Below, piece after piece: positions 43,896 through 55,004 of a stretch of 64,000 nt of DNA. This DNA comes from Yponomeuta sedellus (taxonomy: Eukaryota; Arthropoda; Insecta; Lepidoptera; Yponomeutidae): positions 15,667,680 through 15,731,679 of the forward strand of contig OW203734.1 of the NCBI GenBank assembly GCA_934045075.1, given 5' to 3'. The notes below the pieces were generated by a model. That model ran no database searches and had not been told where the DNA came from. It saw only the letters and a program-made list of their open reading frames with translations. The position numbers and the translations under genes are program-made. The stretch's first letter is position 1. Each line of letters starts with the position of its first letter.

Positions 43896-44384
43896 GCTCC
43901 TCCACCCAATATGAATGCACATAATAGTATTTATAATTCAGCGTCTCAGTATTCCATTAGTTAGACGTCAAATACCTTTCGGTGAAATAATACAAACACA
44001 TACCGAGGGACTGATGAATTATTCAATGCCAGCTAGAATCGATACTGTTCAAGTTAATAATATTATTTGTAGTATTAGGTAGGTACTTTAAATTTTAAAG
44101 GGCAACGACATGTAGACCGGCAAGTTTATTAATTAGAAATCGAGCTCAGTCGACAATTAACATTTCCACACGTGCATTTAAGCTTCGTAATATTAAGAGA
44201 AAATTGGCATGGTAAGCAATGACAGTTCAATCAGGTCAGCCATCGGTTTTCTTGTGAAGTACCTCATAAATATGATATGAGCCACTTGTATGATCATTAC
44301 AGAAATATAATTATGCATGCCATGTAGTGTTCTGTATTGCCTAGTCATTAAGTTTCACATGATTTGTGAAAGAGAAAAGAAAAT

Positions 44385-44980
44385 ACAGACTGTTAGCTTT
44401 TAGAATATACCTCGGGCTCTAGAGTAGGCTTCGGTTTTCGCCGAAAGCACACGAGTGTAATACTACTTCCTGCTCTGCATAAAATTTTTCTTCAATATTT
44501 TCGTTACAATTTCAAAATTAAATTATTAGTTCCGATATTTCTATTACACGAATATATTCAATTCTATCTAGAAGCCCTCATGGCCAAGGCGAACCGAGTG
44601 ACTGGAATCAATCACTTGGTTAAGCATCAACAGGCGCGGTCAAGGGTGAGCGTCCCATGACTACCGCTAGTGGCATTTTTCAGAGCGCTTCCGTGATTCG
44701 CAAGGCACGTTAAGCCGTTGGTACCGGCTGTCAAATAATGGCAGTCGTTAAGCCATGCCAGAGGCCTTATGGGCGGCTTGATAACTTCTGACAGTAAGGC
44801 CCGCCACTGTCTTACAATCTTCCACCAACCCAGACTTGGCCCCCGTGGTGGAGTATGGCCAAACCTTCCTGCGATGCAGGAAGAGACCCGTGCCCCAGCA
44901 GTGGGGACATACAAGGGTTGATAACGATTTAATTCTATCTGATAGTAGCCGAGGTATATTCTAAAAGCTAACAGACTGTA
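44385..44980. mobile_element. MITE-J copy 2, split by SINE-5S
   Basis: Ends 'tacagactgttagctttta' and 'taaaagctaacagactgta' are perfect inverted repeats. The interior is interrupted at 44560-44940. Confidence 0.8.
44560..44940 (+). repeat. SINE-5S copy 5 with 10-bp target duplication
   Basis: Exact 'aattctatct' at 44560-44569 and 44931-44940. Forward full-length SINE (44570-44930): diverged 5S-like head, 'gtggtggagtatggcc' part and end 'agggttgataacgat'. Confidence 0.88.
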
Positions 44981-44982
44981 AA

Positions 44983-45233
44983 TATTACAATATTTTTATT
45001 TCTAATGCACTAACCCGTGCTAAGGAACAAATTTAAAAACCTATTTAGAGGCTAAAAATTTCACCCATGCCAGGATTCGAACCCGCAACCTCTGGCTATC
45101 CGTACCAGCGCTCTACCAATTGAGCCAATGGGCGACTCACGGGTAAGTAATGCAATTTGCTTAAGTCAGATGTCGCTGCCTGTACGTAATACAGAGAATA
45201 TTGTAAAGAGGTTCGAAATTTCACTGATGCCGT
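44983..45233. repeat. SINE-A with inverted 5' unit
   Basis: Reversed tail and body (tatttttatttctaatgcac ... gcgactcac) are followed in forward sense by the 5' unit (gtaagtaatgcaatttgctt ... actgatgccg). In an intact copy this unit should be upstream of the body in the same orientation. No clear target duplication is visible. Confidence 0.75.
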
Positions 45234-45612
45234 AATAAAAACTAATAAAAGCCCTTATAAAAACAAGATACCTTAAAGCACTGTTTAATTGCAGTTTAAT
45301 TTGATATTTCCCTTAGCGACAGACTAGATGGCAATTGAGACGTGTTTTAAAGGAATCTTCTTCGTTTAAATAACTCCGTAGATTTTAAGATACGATACAT
45401 TTTCTTCGAATAACTGTTGTTTTAATAATTCTAAATCAGTCACAAAAATCAAGGTTTTTACACTTGTACTAATTAAGTGTAAAAATGTTGATTAGTATTT
45501 AGTTTTAGGATTAGAATCAATTAATAAATAGTTGAGAAAAAATAATATGAATCATCACAAAACGAAAAAATAATATGAATTAATATTATTAAGTCAGTAA
45601 AAGCAAAGTAAG
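45234..45612. other. AT-rich DNA
   Basis: No gene. The only notable sequence is the repeated phrase 'aaaataatatgaat' near 45538 and 45567. Confidence 0.35.
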
Positions 45613-45614
45613 TA

Positions 45615-45795
45615 TCTTCTTCTTCTTCAGGCTATATTAGTCCACTGCTAGACATAGCCCTCCCCTAATGAGCGAAAGGTTGTGCCATCATTAGGGGGTA
45701 ATGCCCATAATTCCCACGCTGGGCATGCGGGTTGGGGATCGCAGTTTGGTAGAATTGTACTGCAAGGGGGCGCTACTGCCCACCCTCTGGTTTGA
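45615..45795 (-). repeat. RTE-tail family, reversed
   Basis: (ttc)n, then the reverse of 'agcagtggactaatatagcc' and of 'ccccaacccgcatgcccagc'. Confidence 0.75.
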
Positions 45796-46645
45796 GTAAG
45801 TATAGTACTTTTATAACTAATCACATATAAAATCACACGTCGTAGGTCACGTAATCACAATTAGATTATTGTCGTAACATTGTTACCCTCCTTAACAATT
45901 AATTAACATTTTTGGCAATAAAAAAAAAATTAAAGATCTAATTTAAAATGTAGTCTACAATATTTTGCTTGGTTTGACCAATCCGAGTAGACGAACTCGT
46001 TACAGACACAGTGTTTCTTTGACAGGAGAAAAACATTCAGAACATTCAACGACGCTTCTTAAAAAAAGAAGTTACACAAAAAGGCCTACGAAAAATCCCC
46101 CGAGCCGGCAAAGCACACAAAGTAGCCTGTAAGTAGATTGTTAAATAAATTTCACAGCGCCGAAGCAATAAAGTTGGCGACTCGGCGTAAACTTTACAAA
46201 GGTGCTTAGAAGACGCCACCGGACGGTTCCGAATTTATATGCTCCTAGCACCCTCGGCTTTTGTCTATGTCTCATGTCCTTAGAAAGACATATAGGACAC
46301 TGCGAGCGTAGAAAAAAACCGAGATTTCCATGTTACCTTCAATAACTCGATCAATAACTTTGATAACATCTGTACGGTGCAACCGCACATCTTTTGTACA
46401 GTCAGTAATTCCATCAATTCACCTAACTAGCGCGGAAACAGACTTTAGTTCGCAACTGCCAATCAGCATTTCATTAAATCATTTCTATCGTTATTAAATA
46501 GAAGTTTAACAATTGATTGCTTCCATTTCTAGCACATAGCACCCCAGCTAGCTACCCTATTTAGCTACCCGGTTAGAACACTCGTATAGCTATATCTCGT
46601 AACCAACCGTAAGAGCCGTACCTGATCATAGCGTGACTAGTACGG
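45796..46645. other. Non-coding DNA
   Basis: No gene or repeat recognised. Confidence 0.35.
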
Positions 46646-46649
46646 TCAA

Positions 46650-46893
46650 TTTATTCTTACTTGTCCAATTTAGTAAACAAGATTCTACCCTTAAACTGTG
46701 ACTTTTAGTCCAAAACTGCCATATTTCCATAAATGAAGTAACCTGGAACACTCTTTTAGATAACACGCTGACAATTTTAGAAAACATAGATCACGATAGT
46801 CCATGAATTTGCGAGAAAATGTCTAGTTTAGGCATCTTATCTCAATTTTAAGGTTAGAATATTGTTTACTAAATTGGACAAGTAAGAATAAAT
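46650..46893. mobile_element. MITE-I copy 2
   Basis: Both ends read ttattcttacttgtccaatt towards the inside, with pairing on through 'aaacaagattcta'. The interior matches 38650-38887 except for small deletions. Confidence 0.82.
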
Positions 46894-47240
46894 AGACTGT
46901 AGGTGCTCTTACGATATCGATCGCCCTTCCTCGTCACTTCCTTCTGTTTTCGGCCATCCACATCTAGCTACTGCCAGATATTTGCGTCAGCTGGTGGACG
47001 ATTCGGTCGGTCGATTCGAGAATCTTTGCATCGTCTATTAGCCTGTCCGCTGCTTAGCTTAGAGAGGATTAAAACTAGAATGCTGAATTTTGGCACTGTT
47101 ATAGTAATCACGCCGAAAATATGGTAGAATAGATATTTAGGGTACGTCTCGACCTCTTAGGGTACCAGCCGTATATTAGGGATGATTGTTTTTTGTACCC
47201 GTTCCATGGGTATTATCAAATTGGTAATTTAATATGTGTG

Positions 47241-47570
47241 TCGAAGCGCTCGTGACAAAGTCAAACCAAGTGATTGGAATATATCACTTGAGTTAAGCAA
47301 CCACAGGCATGGTGAGGTGCGGGTCAGGTGACCGTCCCGTGACTACCACTAGTCATTAGGCTTTTTTTCCGAGCGCTTCCGTGGTTCGCAAGGCACGCTA
47401 AGGCGTTGGTGCCGGCTGTCATGTAATGGCAGTCGTTAAGCCTTGCCAGTGACCTTATGGACGGCTTGATAACTTCTGACAGTAAGGCTCGCCACTGTCT
47501 TTCAATCCTCCACCAACCCGGACTTGGCCCTCGTGGTGGAGTATGGCCTTGTGGGGACATACAAGGTTCG
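47241..47570 (+). repeat. SINE-5S copy 6
   Basis: Forward copy with a decayed head. It ends early, after 'gtggggacatacaag'. Similar 'gtagaata...taggtacc...' sequences flank it on both sides (47120-47180 and 47580-47650), so it sits within an older repeat. Confidence 0.7.
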
Positions 47571-47574
47571 GCGT

Positions 47575-48220
47575 AATATGGTAGAATAAATCTTTAAGGT
47601 ACCTGTCGAACTCTTGGGGTACCAGCCCTACCTTAATTAGGGATGATTTTTTTCTCTTTTATCCCGTATCGTTTAAAAAAACCATGTGTGTACGATAAGC
47701 ATTTTTAGATTTGGGGATCCATTTGCGAAATATATATAGAAATAAGCTTTAAAGTGCAAATTTTATTTAGAGTAGCCCCCCGCCCTCCTGGTCAAACTGT
47801 TAATTCCAGAAAGTAGCAAATATAATGAGGTCAAAAGAAAAACTATGAAGGCTAAAGAGGCTTTGTACAAGTTAACAAGTAATAACAGACCAACTACTGC
47901 TATGAAAACGGTATAAATCAGTCGATTCCATTTCAATGCTGCAGCAGCTTCTGCTACGAGTAGCAAGCCTTCTAGGCATCAATGGAACGAAAAACACCTA
48001 TGTGACTTTGCCGTGAATCAACTATTGTACTTTAATACACTTACAGAAGTATATTGTGTTATTTAACGAGTGCAAAAATTACTCGGAAAAGAAGGAAAAC
48101 ATTTCAAAATAATTCTTAAGTCGCATGCGAAAACTTATAGTAAATGACACATATTAACGCCTGCATTTATCGGATTGCAACGGATCCATAGATAAGTATA
48201 TGGATCTATCAGTGCGCTCG
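47575..48220. other. Non-coding DNA
   Basis: The frame 47763-47966 (minus) reads a hydrophobic peptide but shows no family I know. No other support. Confidence 0.3.
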
Positions 48221-48382
48221 ACAGTGAAGTGCCTTGCAAAGCACGGAAGCGCTCTGAAAAATGCCACTAGCGGTACTCACAAGACGGTCCCCCATCCTGC
48301 ACTTGACCGCGCCTGATATTGCTTAACTAAAGTGATTGATTCCAATCAATCGGTTCAACTAGGTCACGAGCGCTTCAACTGA
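48221..48382 (-). repeat. SINE-5S head fragment
   Basis: Only the 5' half is present (gccttgcaaagcacggaagc ... acgagcgcttca). Confidence 0.65.
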
Positions 48383-48384
48383 GC

Positions 48385-48647
48385 TCTAACTGCCTGGGAC
48401 ATAGTTTTTTTTTAGATGGAGTAGGCTTGCCCGGACCTATACCATACTGACAGCTTGGCCCAGCCCACATAAAAGATTAGTTTTTTTTCATAGTTAGCGT
48501 GTGGTAGCAATAACAATACTACAAATTTGCAGTCTTTGAAAATAAACAAAGTGTGTGTAAAGAAACATAGGTACATGCCTGAACTGGGAATCGAACCCTC
48601 GCTTCCGAGTCCATTATTCTTTGCATTGGGCTACTATCGCTTGTATT
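48385..48647 (-). repeat. SINE-D copy, reversed
   Basis: 'ctgcctgggacatagttttt', 'catgcctgaactgggaatcg' and a head near 48640. Confidence 0.65.
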
Positions 48648-48730
48648 GATCCAAATAATAATTACCTATAAGGAATTCAAAACATTTAAAGAATTCCATC
48701 AAAGAGAGCATGATATGTGGTTCAAGTATA

Positions 48731-49075
48731 TACATACATAACCTCACGCCTGTACCCAGAGGGGTAGGCAGAGACCAGGGACTGCCACTTGCCACGATCC
48801 TGACAGATCACCTTCGCTTCATCAACGTCCATAAGTCGTTGCATGCACGCACGCCTGTTCCTGGCACTTTTAATCTTCCCCTTTGCTAATACATCCCCTG
48901 TTTGGTCGATGTATGTCCGCTTGGGACGTCTTTTATCAGCCCTTCCACTCACATTCGCAATATATATTTATTACGTCAACCTTTCTTCCTTCATCCTCTC
49001 CAAATGTCCAAACCAACGCAACATTCCTTTCTCAATCCTAGTCACTACATCCTCTTTTAGTTTACGTGGTTCATG
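48731..49075 (-). mobile_element. LINE 3' end, same family as 14336
   Basis: Encodes on the minus strand RPKRTYIDQTGDVLAKGKIK and DEAKVICQDRGKWQSLVSAY. It is 5'-truncated near 49070 and ends in a short atac tail. Confidence 0.8.
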
Positions 49076-49399
49076 TTGTTCAAGTATGTATCCAATTCTA
49101 TAATAAGGGCTTGTAATAATATTTCTAATAACTGTAATGTTTCTAATAACTAGATACTTAAGGATTCTTAATTATACTTAAGTACCTACTAATTAACTTG
49201 ATTGCCGATACCGGGACCTACTTATTAAAAAAGACAATTCTTTATTTTAATAGGTTTAAGGTTAACAACCACTATCGAGGTGACATACAATATTTAGAGG
49301 TGACTGTAAACAAGGCCTGGTTCAAAGGCAAATACCTAATTTTGTGCAAATACTTATTGTGTATTATCAACTTGTTTTCTATAACCAAAGTGCAGCTTT

Positions 49400-50540
49400 G
49401 CTGATGGAGCTCTTTTTGGGTTTTTACCCGACTGCAGCGAAGCCCAAAAGGAGGGTAATGTGTTTAGTGCGTATGTATGTATGTATGTATGTAAGTATGT
49501 CCGATTCTATGTTCCCTCATAACTCCTTAACCAATAGTCAGATTTTGTTAAACAAGGTGTCATTCGATTCGGCATCCTTGCGCGGGTGTCATAGGCTATA
49601 TAAAATCATAATTATGCGATCAGAACTAAGACGAAAAATAAAATTTGTTAAAAAGATTCGTTAAAGTACAGCTAGGAGCCACTAGATGGCGCTGTTATAT
49701 TTAGTTTATTGAATTCGAATACTAATTTTATTGAACTACCCCTAACAGGTGTGAAATATTTAAAACAGAATTTTGCGGATGACGTAGGTTACATAAAATC
49801 ATCATTAATAGAGAACCAACGGAACAAAAAATAACATTTACTTCTAAGCAATTAAAGTACCACTTTTAGCCACTTGATGGCGCTGTTATATTTTATTTAT
49901 TCTAATACATGTGTATACATAATTTCGGCTTTGGTCTACATGTAAACAAACCATTTATAGAATCGGTACAAATGCGGAAAGAAATAATTCCTATAAAGTG
50001 GTTTGATCCTTCTAGATCATTCATTTAATTAAAAAATATAATTTTGTTTAACTACGCCTAACACGTGCATAGTATTTATAAGAGAATTTTGCGGGTGTCG
50101 TTGATTAACATAAAATCAGCATTAATAGAGAACAAACGCAACACAAATAATATTCACTTCTAAGTAATTAAAGTACTGTAGCATTAGTTCCTCTACCCAA
50201 CCACAGATGGCGCTGTTTGTGTTCTAAATTGCGGTATGGTTTTGTCCGAAGGCCCTACATAATATTAAACAAAATTGGAGAGTATTGAGCACTCGACCAA
50301 TCACTACGACCAATACTACTGTCCACTAATAATTGGCACGACTAGTGACGCAGGTAATATACCTCGCTTTGCGCTGTGGTGCGAGTAGTACAGTTACTAA
50401 TCCGTAATCCTTAGTAAGTTTCATATTGCTTCAATAAATAGATCCCTAAGTACGTGCTGTCGTGCTGAAACAACGTTTCTCTTCTTGTCTGCTGAAACCC
50501 TGTCCTACAGTACCACTTTTAGCCACTAGACGTATTTCTT
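49400..50540. repeat. Array of three diverged units with 'agatggcgctgtt'
   Basis: The phrases 'ccactagatggcgctgttat' (49679), 'ccacttgatggcgctgttat' (49870) and 'ccacagatggcgctgtttgt' (50200) end successive units that share 'acataaaatca', 'attaatagagaac' and 'cttctaag.aattaaagta'. A start-like 'acccgactgcagcgaagccc' lies at 49424. I take it for a non-autonomous DNA element. The host family is unknown. Confidence 0.55.
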
Positions 50541-50625
50541 TCTACGCCATTCGTTTATCTCATTAATTTAAGAAATATCAACCTCATAGGGGGTAATAAT
50601 ACATTACTGCAGAGGCCGAGAAGTA

Positions 50626-50700
50626 AGGGATTGCTGGACGAGTTTGGGATAGACGGCCGAGTCGTAGACGAGGCCGTCTAGAACGAGTCCTGCAATCCCT
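50626..50700. repeat. Nested palindrome
   Basis: The outer arms 'agggattgctggacgag' and 'cgagtcctgcaatccct' pair. Inside, 'agacggcc' (50651-50658) pairs with 'ggccgtct' (50672-50679). Confidence 0.7.
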
Positions 50701-50759
50701 GTTCCAGCCGAGGATTGTATAATGCTTTTCTCAAACAATGCGAGGAAATATTAATATTA

Positions 50760-51620
50760 AAGTAATCACTAGGTAATTAAGAAATAATAGTTTAGTTTGC
50801 CGCCTTTTTTATTTTTTAAATACACTAACATATTTGAGCACCATGTTTAACCGCACAAAAACCAAATACCATAAATTGTTTTTTTTTTTAATCTTGCAAG
50901 TATGCTTACATAACTTAGTAGGTGGTTGGCTGTATGTAATTTTTCCTTGGTCAGTTGAATTTTAGTTAGTAAATTTAAAAAGTTAGAGCAGCGGACGGTT
51001 ATGGATTTTCATACTTACTTTACTGGCTTAGGCCAGTAAAGTGAGGCGGGAGCCATAAAAGAGAAACTTTGTGGCTTTATTTCATGGTAATAACACAAAC
51101 ATTTCCGAGCATGTTTGAGAAAAAATAATTGATTTCTTAACACTGATATTAATTTCCTACTGACACTTAGACCAAAACTAACTGAACAAAATATATAAAG
51201 TGTAGCATGTAACTCCTTTTCCCCTGTGCGGTCATAGTCAGACAAGCTGGGTTCAAAGAAGAAACAATAAATGATAAAAAAATATTTGAACGCTCTCACT
51301 GGTAACCGAAGACGGATCCTCCATGACCTCGTATCGTAGGACCCGTGAAATTTAAAAAAATTCTAGCTCTATTCATCTTAACGAATTTTATTTCGTTTCC
51401 TCCGAAAATAAGATTATGATTTTGTGTTAGGTTTCCTGTTTACTTGTGAGACCAAAGATTGCTTATCTACGAGTACACCTAAATATTCAGTAAAAATTTT
51501 CAATGCTTTAGGGGGCCACCTCAAGATGAATTTGTTATAGTTTCATTTTAATACCGGTAATATTTTGGCATTCAGAAAACCAAGATTTTGTATGTCTCCA
51601 CGCCCATGCCACAACTCTAA
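50760..51620. other. AT-rich DNA
   Basis: No gene is seen. A short inverted motif 'actttactggcttaggccagtaaagt' lies near 51018-51043. Confidence 0.35.
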
Positions 51621-51629
51621 ATAACTACG

Positions 51630-51990
51630 CCAGGCCGAAGGCCGAGCCCCATCATGCGGGTGCGAGGAAACTTGCCGCGACGAGGTTGAAGGCCGAGCTC
51701 AATACAGGTCGCGGCACGGCCGAAGGCTGTGAAGCGGGCTAGAGGAATACTCCCACGGCGATTCCAAATGCTGAGCTCTATTTACGCTGATGCCAAATGG
51801 AGAGACTATTAGCGCGGTCGAAGGCCGCGACAGTTACTTAAAGTTGCAGTTAGGAGGAAACCTGTCGCGCCTTTGTACAGGCCGCGACAGAAGGCTCAGA
51901 CCATTTATGTTCCCATTTACAAGTCCTAAGTCTAAGTAATTAGCGAGACCGAAGACTGGGCCCAGCAACGCAAGCACGAAGAATTCTACT
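51630..51990. repeat. Degenerate 'ggccgaaggccga' repeat patch
   Basis: Versions of 'gccgaaggccgagc' recur at about 51633, 51690, 51719, 51819, 51887 and 51945, spaced unevenly in otherwise unrelated GC-rich DNA. No frame carries a domain I recognise. Confidence 0.55.
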
Positions 51991-52462
51991 CTGGAGATGT
52001 CGAAAGCTGAGTGCCGTTCAGGTCGAAGAGATAATTCGTGACTATTCCAGTCCCCACCTACAATCGTTAACATTAAATAACTAGGTGCAGTAGAGCGTTT
52101 TTAGGCTACATAAAAAACAGACAATTTATGTAAGGATAATAAAGAAAAAAATCTGTCATTTCCTTTGCAAATATTCTAGATAGTTTAACACCATTAGACC
52201 ATATTCATTATACTAGCTAAAAATATCGTACGACATAAATTTTTAATGCAGGCAGGTGGTACCTATGACTATATCAAACAAGTATATCAGTAAAAATATT
52301 TATGACTTGCCGAGACATGTGCATTGTCGAACAAAAGAAAATAAAGCAATAAACTAAAATTAATTTAGGAAATAAAATAATATAACGATTTAAAGCATGT
52401 AAACAGAACAGATGGACCTTTAAATTTTATCGTTTTACTGAGTCACTAAAAGGTCAAAAATA

Positions 52463-52911
52463 AAAAAAATATTTAAAAAAATAAAAGAACCCGACTGCAG
52501 TGATAAATCAACTGAAAGGAAAAAAATAAGATAATTTTATTTTCAAATGCTAATGTCGAATCAGAAGAGTTCATGCTGCTTTACTTGAGGGACCAAATAA
52601 TATAACTTTATAAGCATTATTTGCTCAAACTGTTGCATTTATTATTTTATATAAAATTATGCAGTCGGGACCCATTAGAGGTCTTTAAACAAACAGTAAT
52701 GGGTCCCGACTGCAACATTTTATAGAAAATAATAAATGCAACAGTTTGAGCAAATAATGCTTATAAAGTTATATTATTTGGTCCCTCAAGTAAAGCAGCA
52801 TGAACTCTTCTGATTCGACATTAGCATTTGAAAATAAAATTATCTTATTTTTTCCCTTTCAGTTGATTTATCACTGCAGTCGGGTTCTTTTATTTTTTTA
52901 AATATTTTTTT
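52463..52911. repeat. 449-bp near-perfect inverted repeat
   Basis: Arms 52463-52677 and 52697-52911 (215 bp each) differ at very few bases, around a 19-nt spacer. Both arms end in versions of 'acccgactgcag' or 'gcagtcgggaccc', the motif also at 49424. A transcript would fold into a long double-stranded hairpin. Confidence 0.93.
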
Positions 52912-53217
52912 GTTAATGTTGTATGTTGTAAATGCGGCTCAACCCGAACTTTCGGACGATTTGGTAATTTCCAGCTAAAACTTCCCTGATCTGGGATATA
53001 ATTGCGCTCGCCAAAACCTGAATCCAAAACCGGAATCATGACATTTGCGATAGCAATTTGTATTTGGTTTTGACAGATTTGATAAATTGGATTCGCTCAG
53101 GATTTGTTACCCATGCGTAATATAGAAGTAGATTATTGTAATGGTAAAAATAGGTGTAGTTTTATTTGGAATTACGTATTTCTTTTAATTTTTAACTTGA
53201 CTTAACGATTACCGAAG

Positions 53218-53264
53218 GGCAGCCTTAGAAACCATACAAGATCGGTATGGTTTCTAAGGCTGCC
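53218..53264. repeat. Perfect 20-bp hairpin, 7-nt loop
   Basis: 53218-53237 (ggcagccttagaaaccatac) is exactly complementary to 53245-53264. Confidence 0.88.
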
Positions 53265-53364
53265 TAGTACAAGATCTACCTAGTTTAGTTTCTAACTGAT
53301 AAAAAATTACGTTAATAAACATATCTGGTCAACGTAGGTATACGTGTTCTTGAGTAAAGACCGC

Positions 53365-53545
53365 GACTCGGCAAACGTAGTGTAGGACGCCCTCCGACCA
53401 GCTGGGATGACGATCTGCGAAAAACTGCAGACAGATGCTAAATGCGGCAAGCTGAAGACAGGGCGCTATGGCGCTCATTAGGGGAGGGCTATGTCCAGCA
53501 GTGGACTACATAATAGAACCTGAAGAAGAAGAACAAGGTGTATGA
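53365..53545 (+). pseudogene. Decayed RTE-type LINE C-terminus and tail
   Basis: The frame reads RRPPTSWDDDLRKTADRC, a stop, then MRQAEDRALWRSLGEGYVQQ, the usual end of RTE-like LINE ORFs in Lepidoptera. The DNA then continues with the same 'gggctatgtccagcagtgga' and (gaa)n tail as the SINE-like copies at 36025 and 63018. Confidence 0.65.
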
Positions 53546-54095
53546 GTTGCCCCTTTAAAGAAACAGCCGAAAACAAATTATCGATTGAGGTAACACTGTC
53601 ACCGGCGCACACAACACGATTCGAGAGAAGACAATTCAATTGCGAATTCCTTCCAGCGAGCGCGCACTTGTTAATTAAATCCTACGGGGGCACTAAAGCG
53701 ATCCAACGACTTGCGATTACAAAGAGAACCCTCACACATAAACTAGAACACTTAAAAACGTGTAAACATCACGTTCCGCGAAAATTACACCAGCCAGGTT
53801 AGAATTTATGGCTCGATCGTGTGGTTTAATATTAGGGGTCCGTGTATCACAACACAGCCCAACCCCGCCTCGCCGTACGGAGCCTGTAATTTGCATTTTG
53901 AGTAAACGCCACGCAGTTAAAACTTTCCCCGCCGCTAAAAGCCGCCAGCTTTGCCTCTATCATAACCTAAATACTAGTAAAAGGTCGTTGGTTGTGCAGA
54001 TGCGCAGTACTTCTTCAGACAGATGGACGGATAGACGAACGGAGGAAAAGACGGGCAGATGGCCAGACAAATAGACGTACAGATAGGCATCGGGC
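53546..54095. other. Mixed-composition DNA, no gene assigned
   Basis: 53545-53960 is of higher GC than its surroundings, with two short forward frames, but I recognise no domain and no splice pattern. Confidence 0.3.
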
Positions 54096-54146
54096 AAATA
54101 GACAGATGGACAGATGGGCATATGGACAGACAGGCATATGGACAGA

Positions 54147-54641
54147 TGGGCATATGGACAGATGGACAGATGGACCGATGGACAGATGGACAGATGGACA
54201 GATGGACAGATGGACAGATGGACAGATGGACAGATGGACAGATGGACAGATGGACAGATGGACAGATGGACAGATGGACAGATGGACAGATGGACAGATG
54301 GACAGATGGACAGATGGACAGATGGACAGATGGACAGATGGACAGATGGACAGATGGACAGATGGACAGATGGACAGATGGACAGATGGACAGATGGACA
54401 GATGGACAGATGGACAGATGGACAGATGGACAGATGGACAGATGGACAGATGGACAGATGGACAGATGGACAGATGGACAGATGGACAGATGGACAGATG
54501 GACAGATGGACAGATGGACAGATGGACAGATGGACAGATGGACAGATGGACAGATGGACAGATGGACAGATGGACAGATGGACAGATGGACAGATGGACA
54601 GATGGACAGATGGACAGATGGACAGATGGACAGATGGACAG
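54147..54641. repeat. 8-bp minisatellite (GGACAGAT)n, about 60 units
   Basis: Almost perfect. The 5' side grades through variants (gacagacaggcatatg) from 'cagacagatggacggat'. All long frames through it, on both strands, are artefacts of a 24-nt reading cycle. Confidence 0.95.
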
Positions 54642-54951
54642 ACGCGTGGAAGGGCGGACGTACGGACGGACGGAGCCTTGCCATAAAAATGAAAAAAATT
54701 AAATGAAATAATTTTAGTCGATTTCCACTAAAACGGCCGTTTTTGCTGGAAAGTAATTAAAGTGCTTATTTGTTTATTGTACGTTCTAGACTAGACTGTA
54801 GATTCGAAAAATAGTAGTTGTTAAGATTTCTCATGTTCATTTTTAGATAAAAACGTATTATAAAACAAGTTAGGATTTTCTTCCATTGGTGCTAGTTAGC
54901 AGCCCGAAGTTAGATAAGATAAAGATAAAACGTTTTATTTGCTAAAGCGTG

Positions 54952-55002
54952 GCACGAGTAAATATTAGGGGTTTTTGTTTAACCCCTAATATTTACTCGT
55001 GC
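54952..55002. repeat. Perfect 22-bp hairpin, 7-nt loop
   Basis: 54952-54973 (gcacgagtaaatattagggg...) pairs exactly with 54981-55002 around tttgttt. Confidence 0.88.
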
Positions 55003-55004
55003 AA

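Noticed and set aside
43671..43922. Minus frame matching frames at 44627-44914 and 47324-47560
   Set aside because: All three are chance frames in SINE-5S copies.
54147..54641. Regular repeats considered as a CRISPR-like array
   Set aside because: There are no spacers, the unit is 8 bp and the genome is an insect's.
53974..54706. Long open frames of 190-236 codons on both strands
   Set aside because: They are translations of an 8-bp repeat whose 24-nt cycle lacks stops in several frames.
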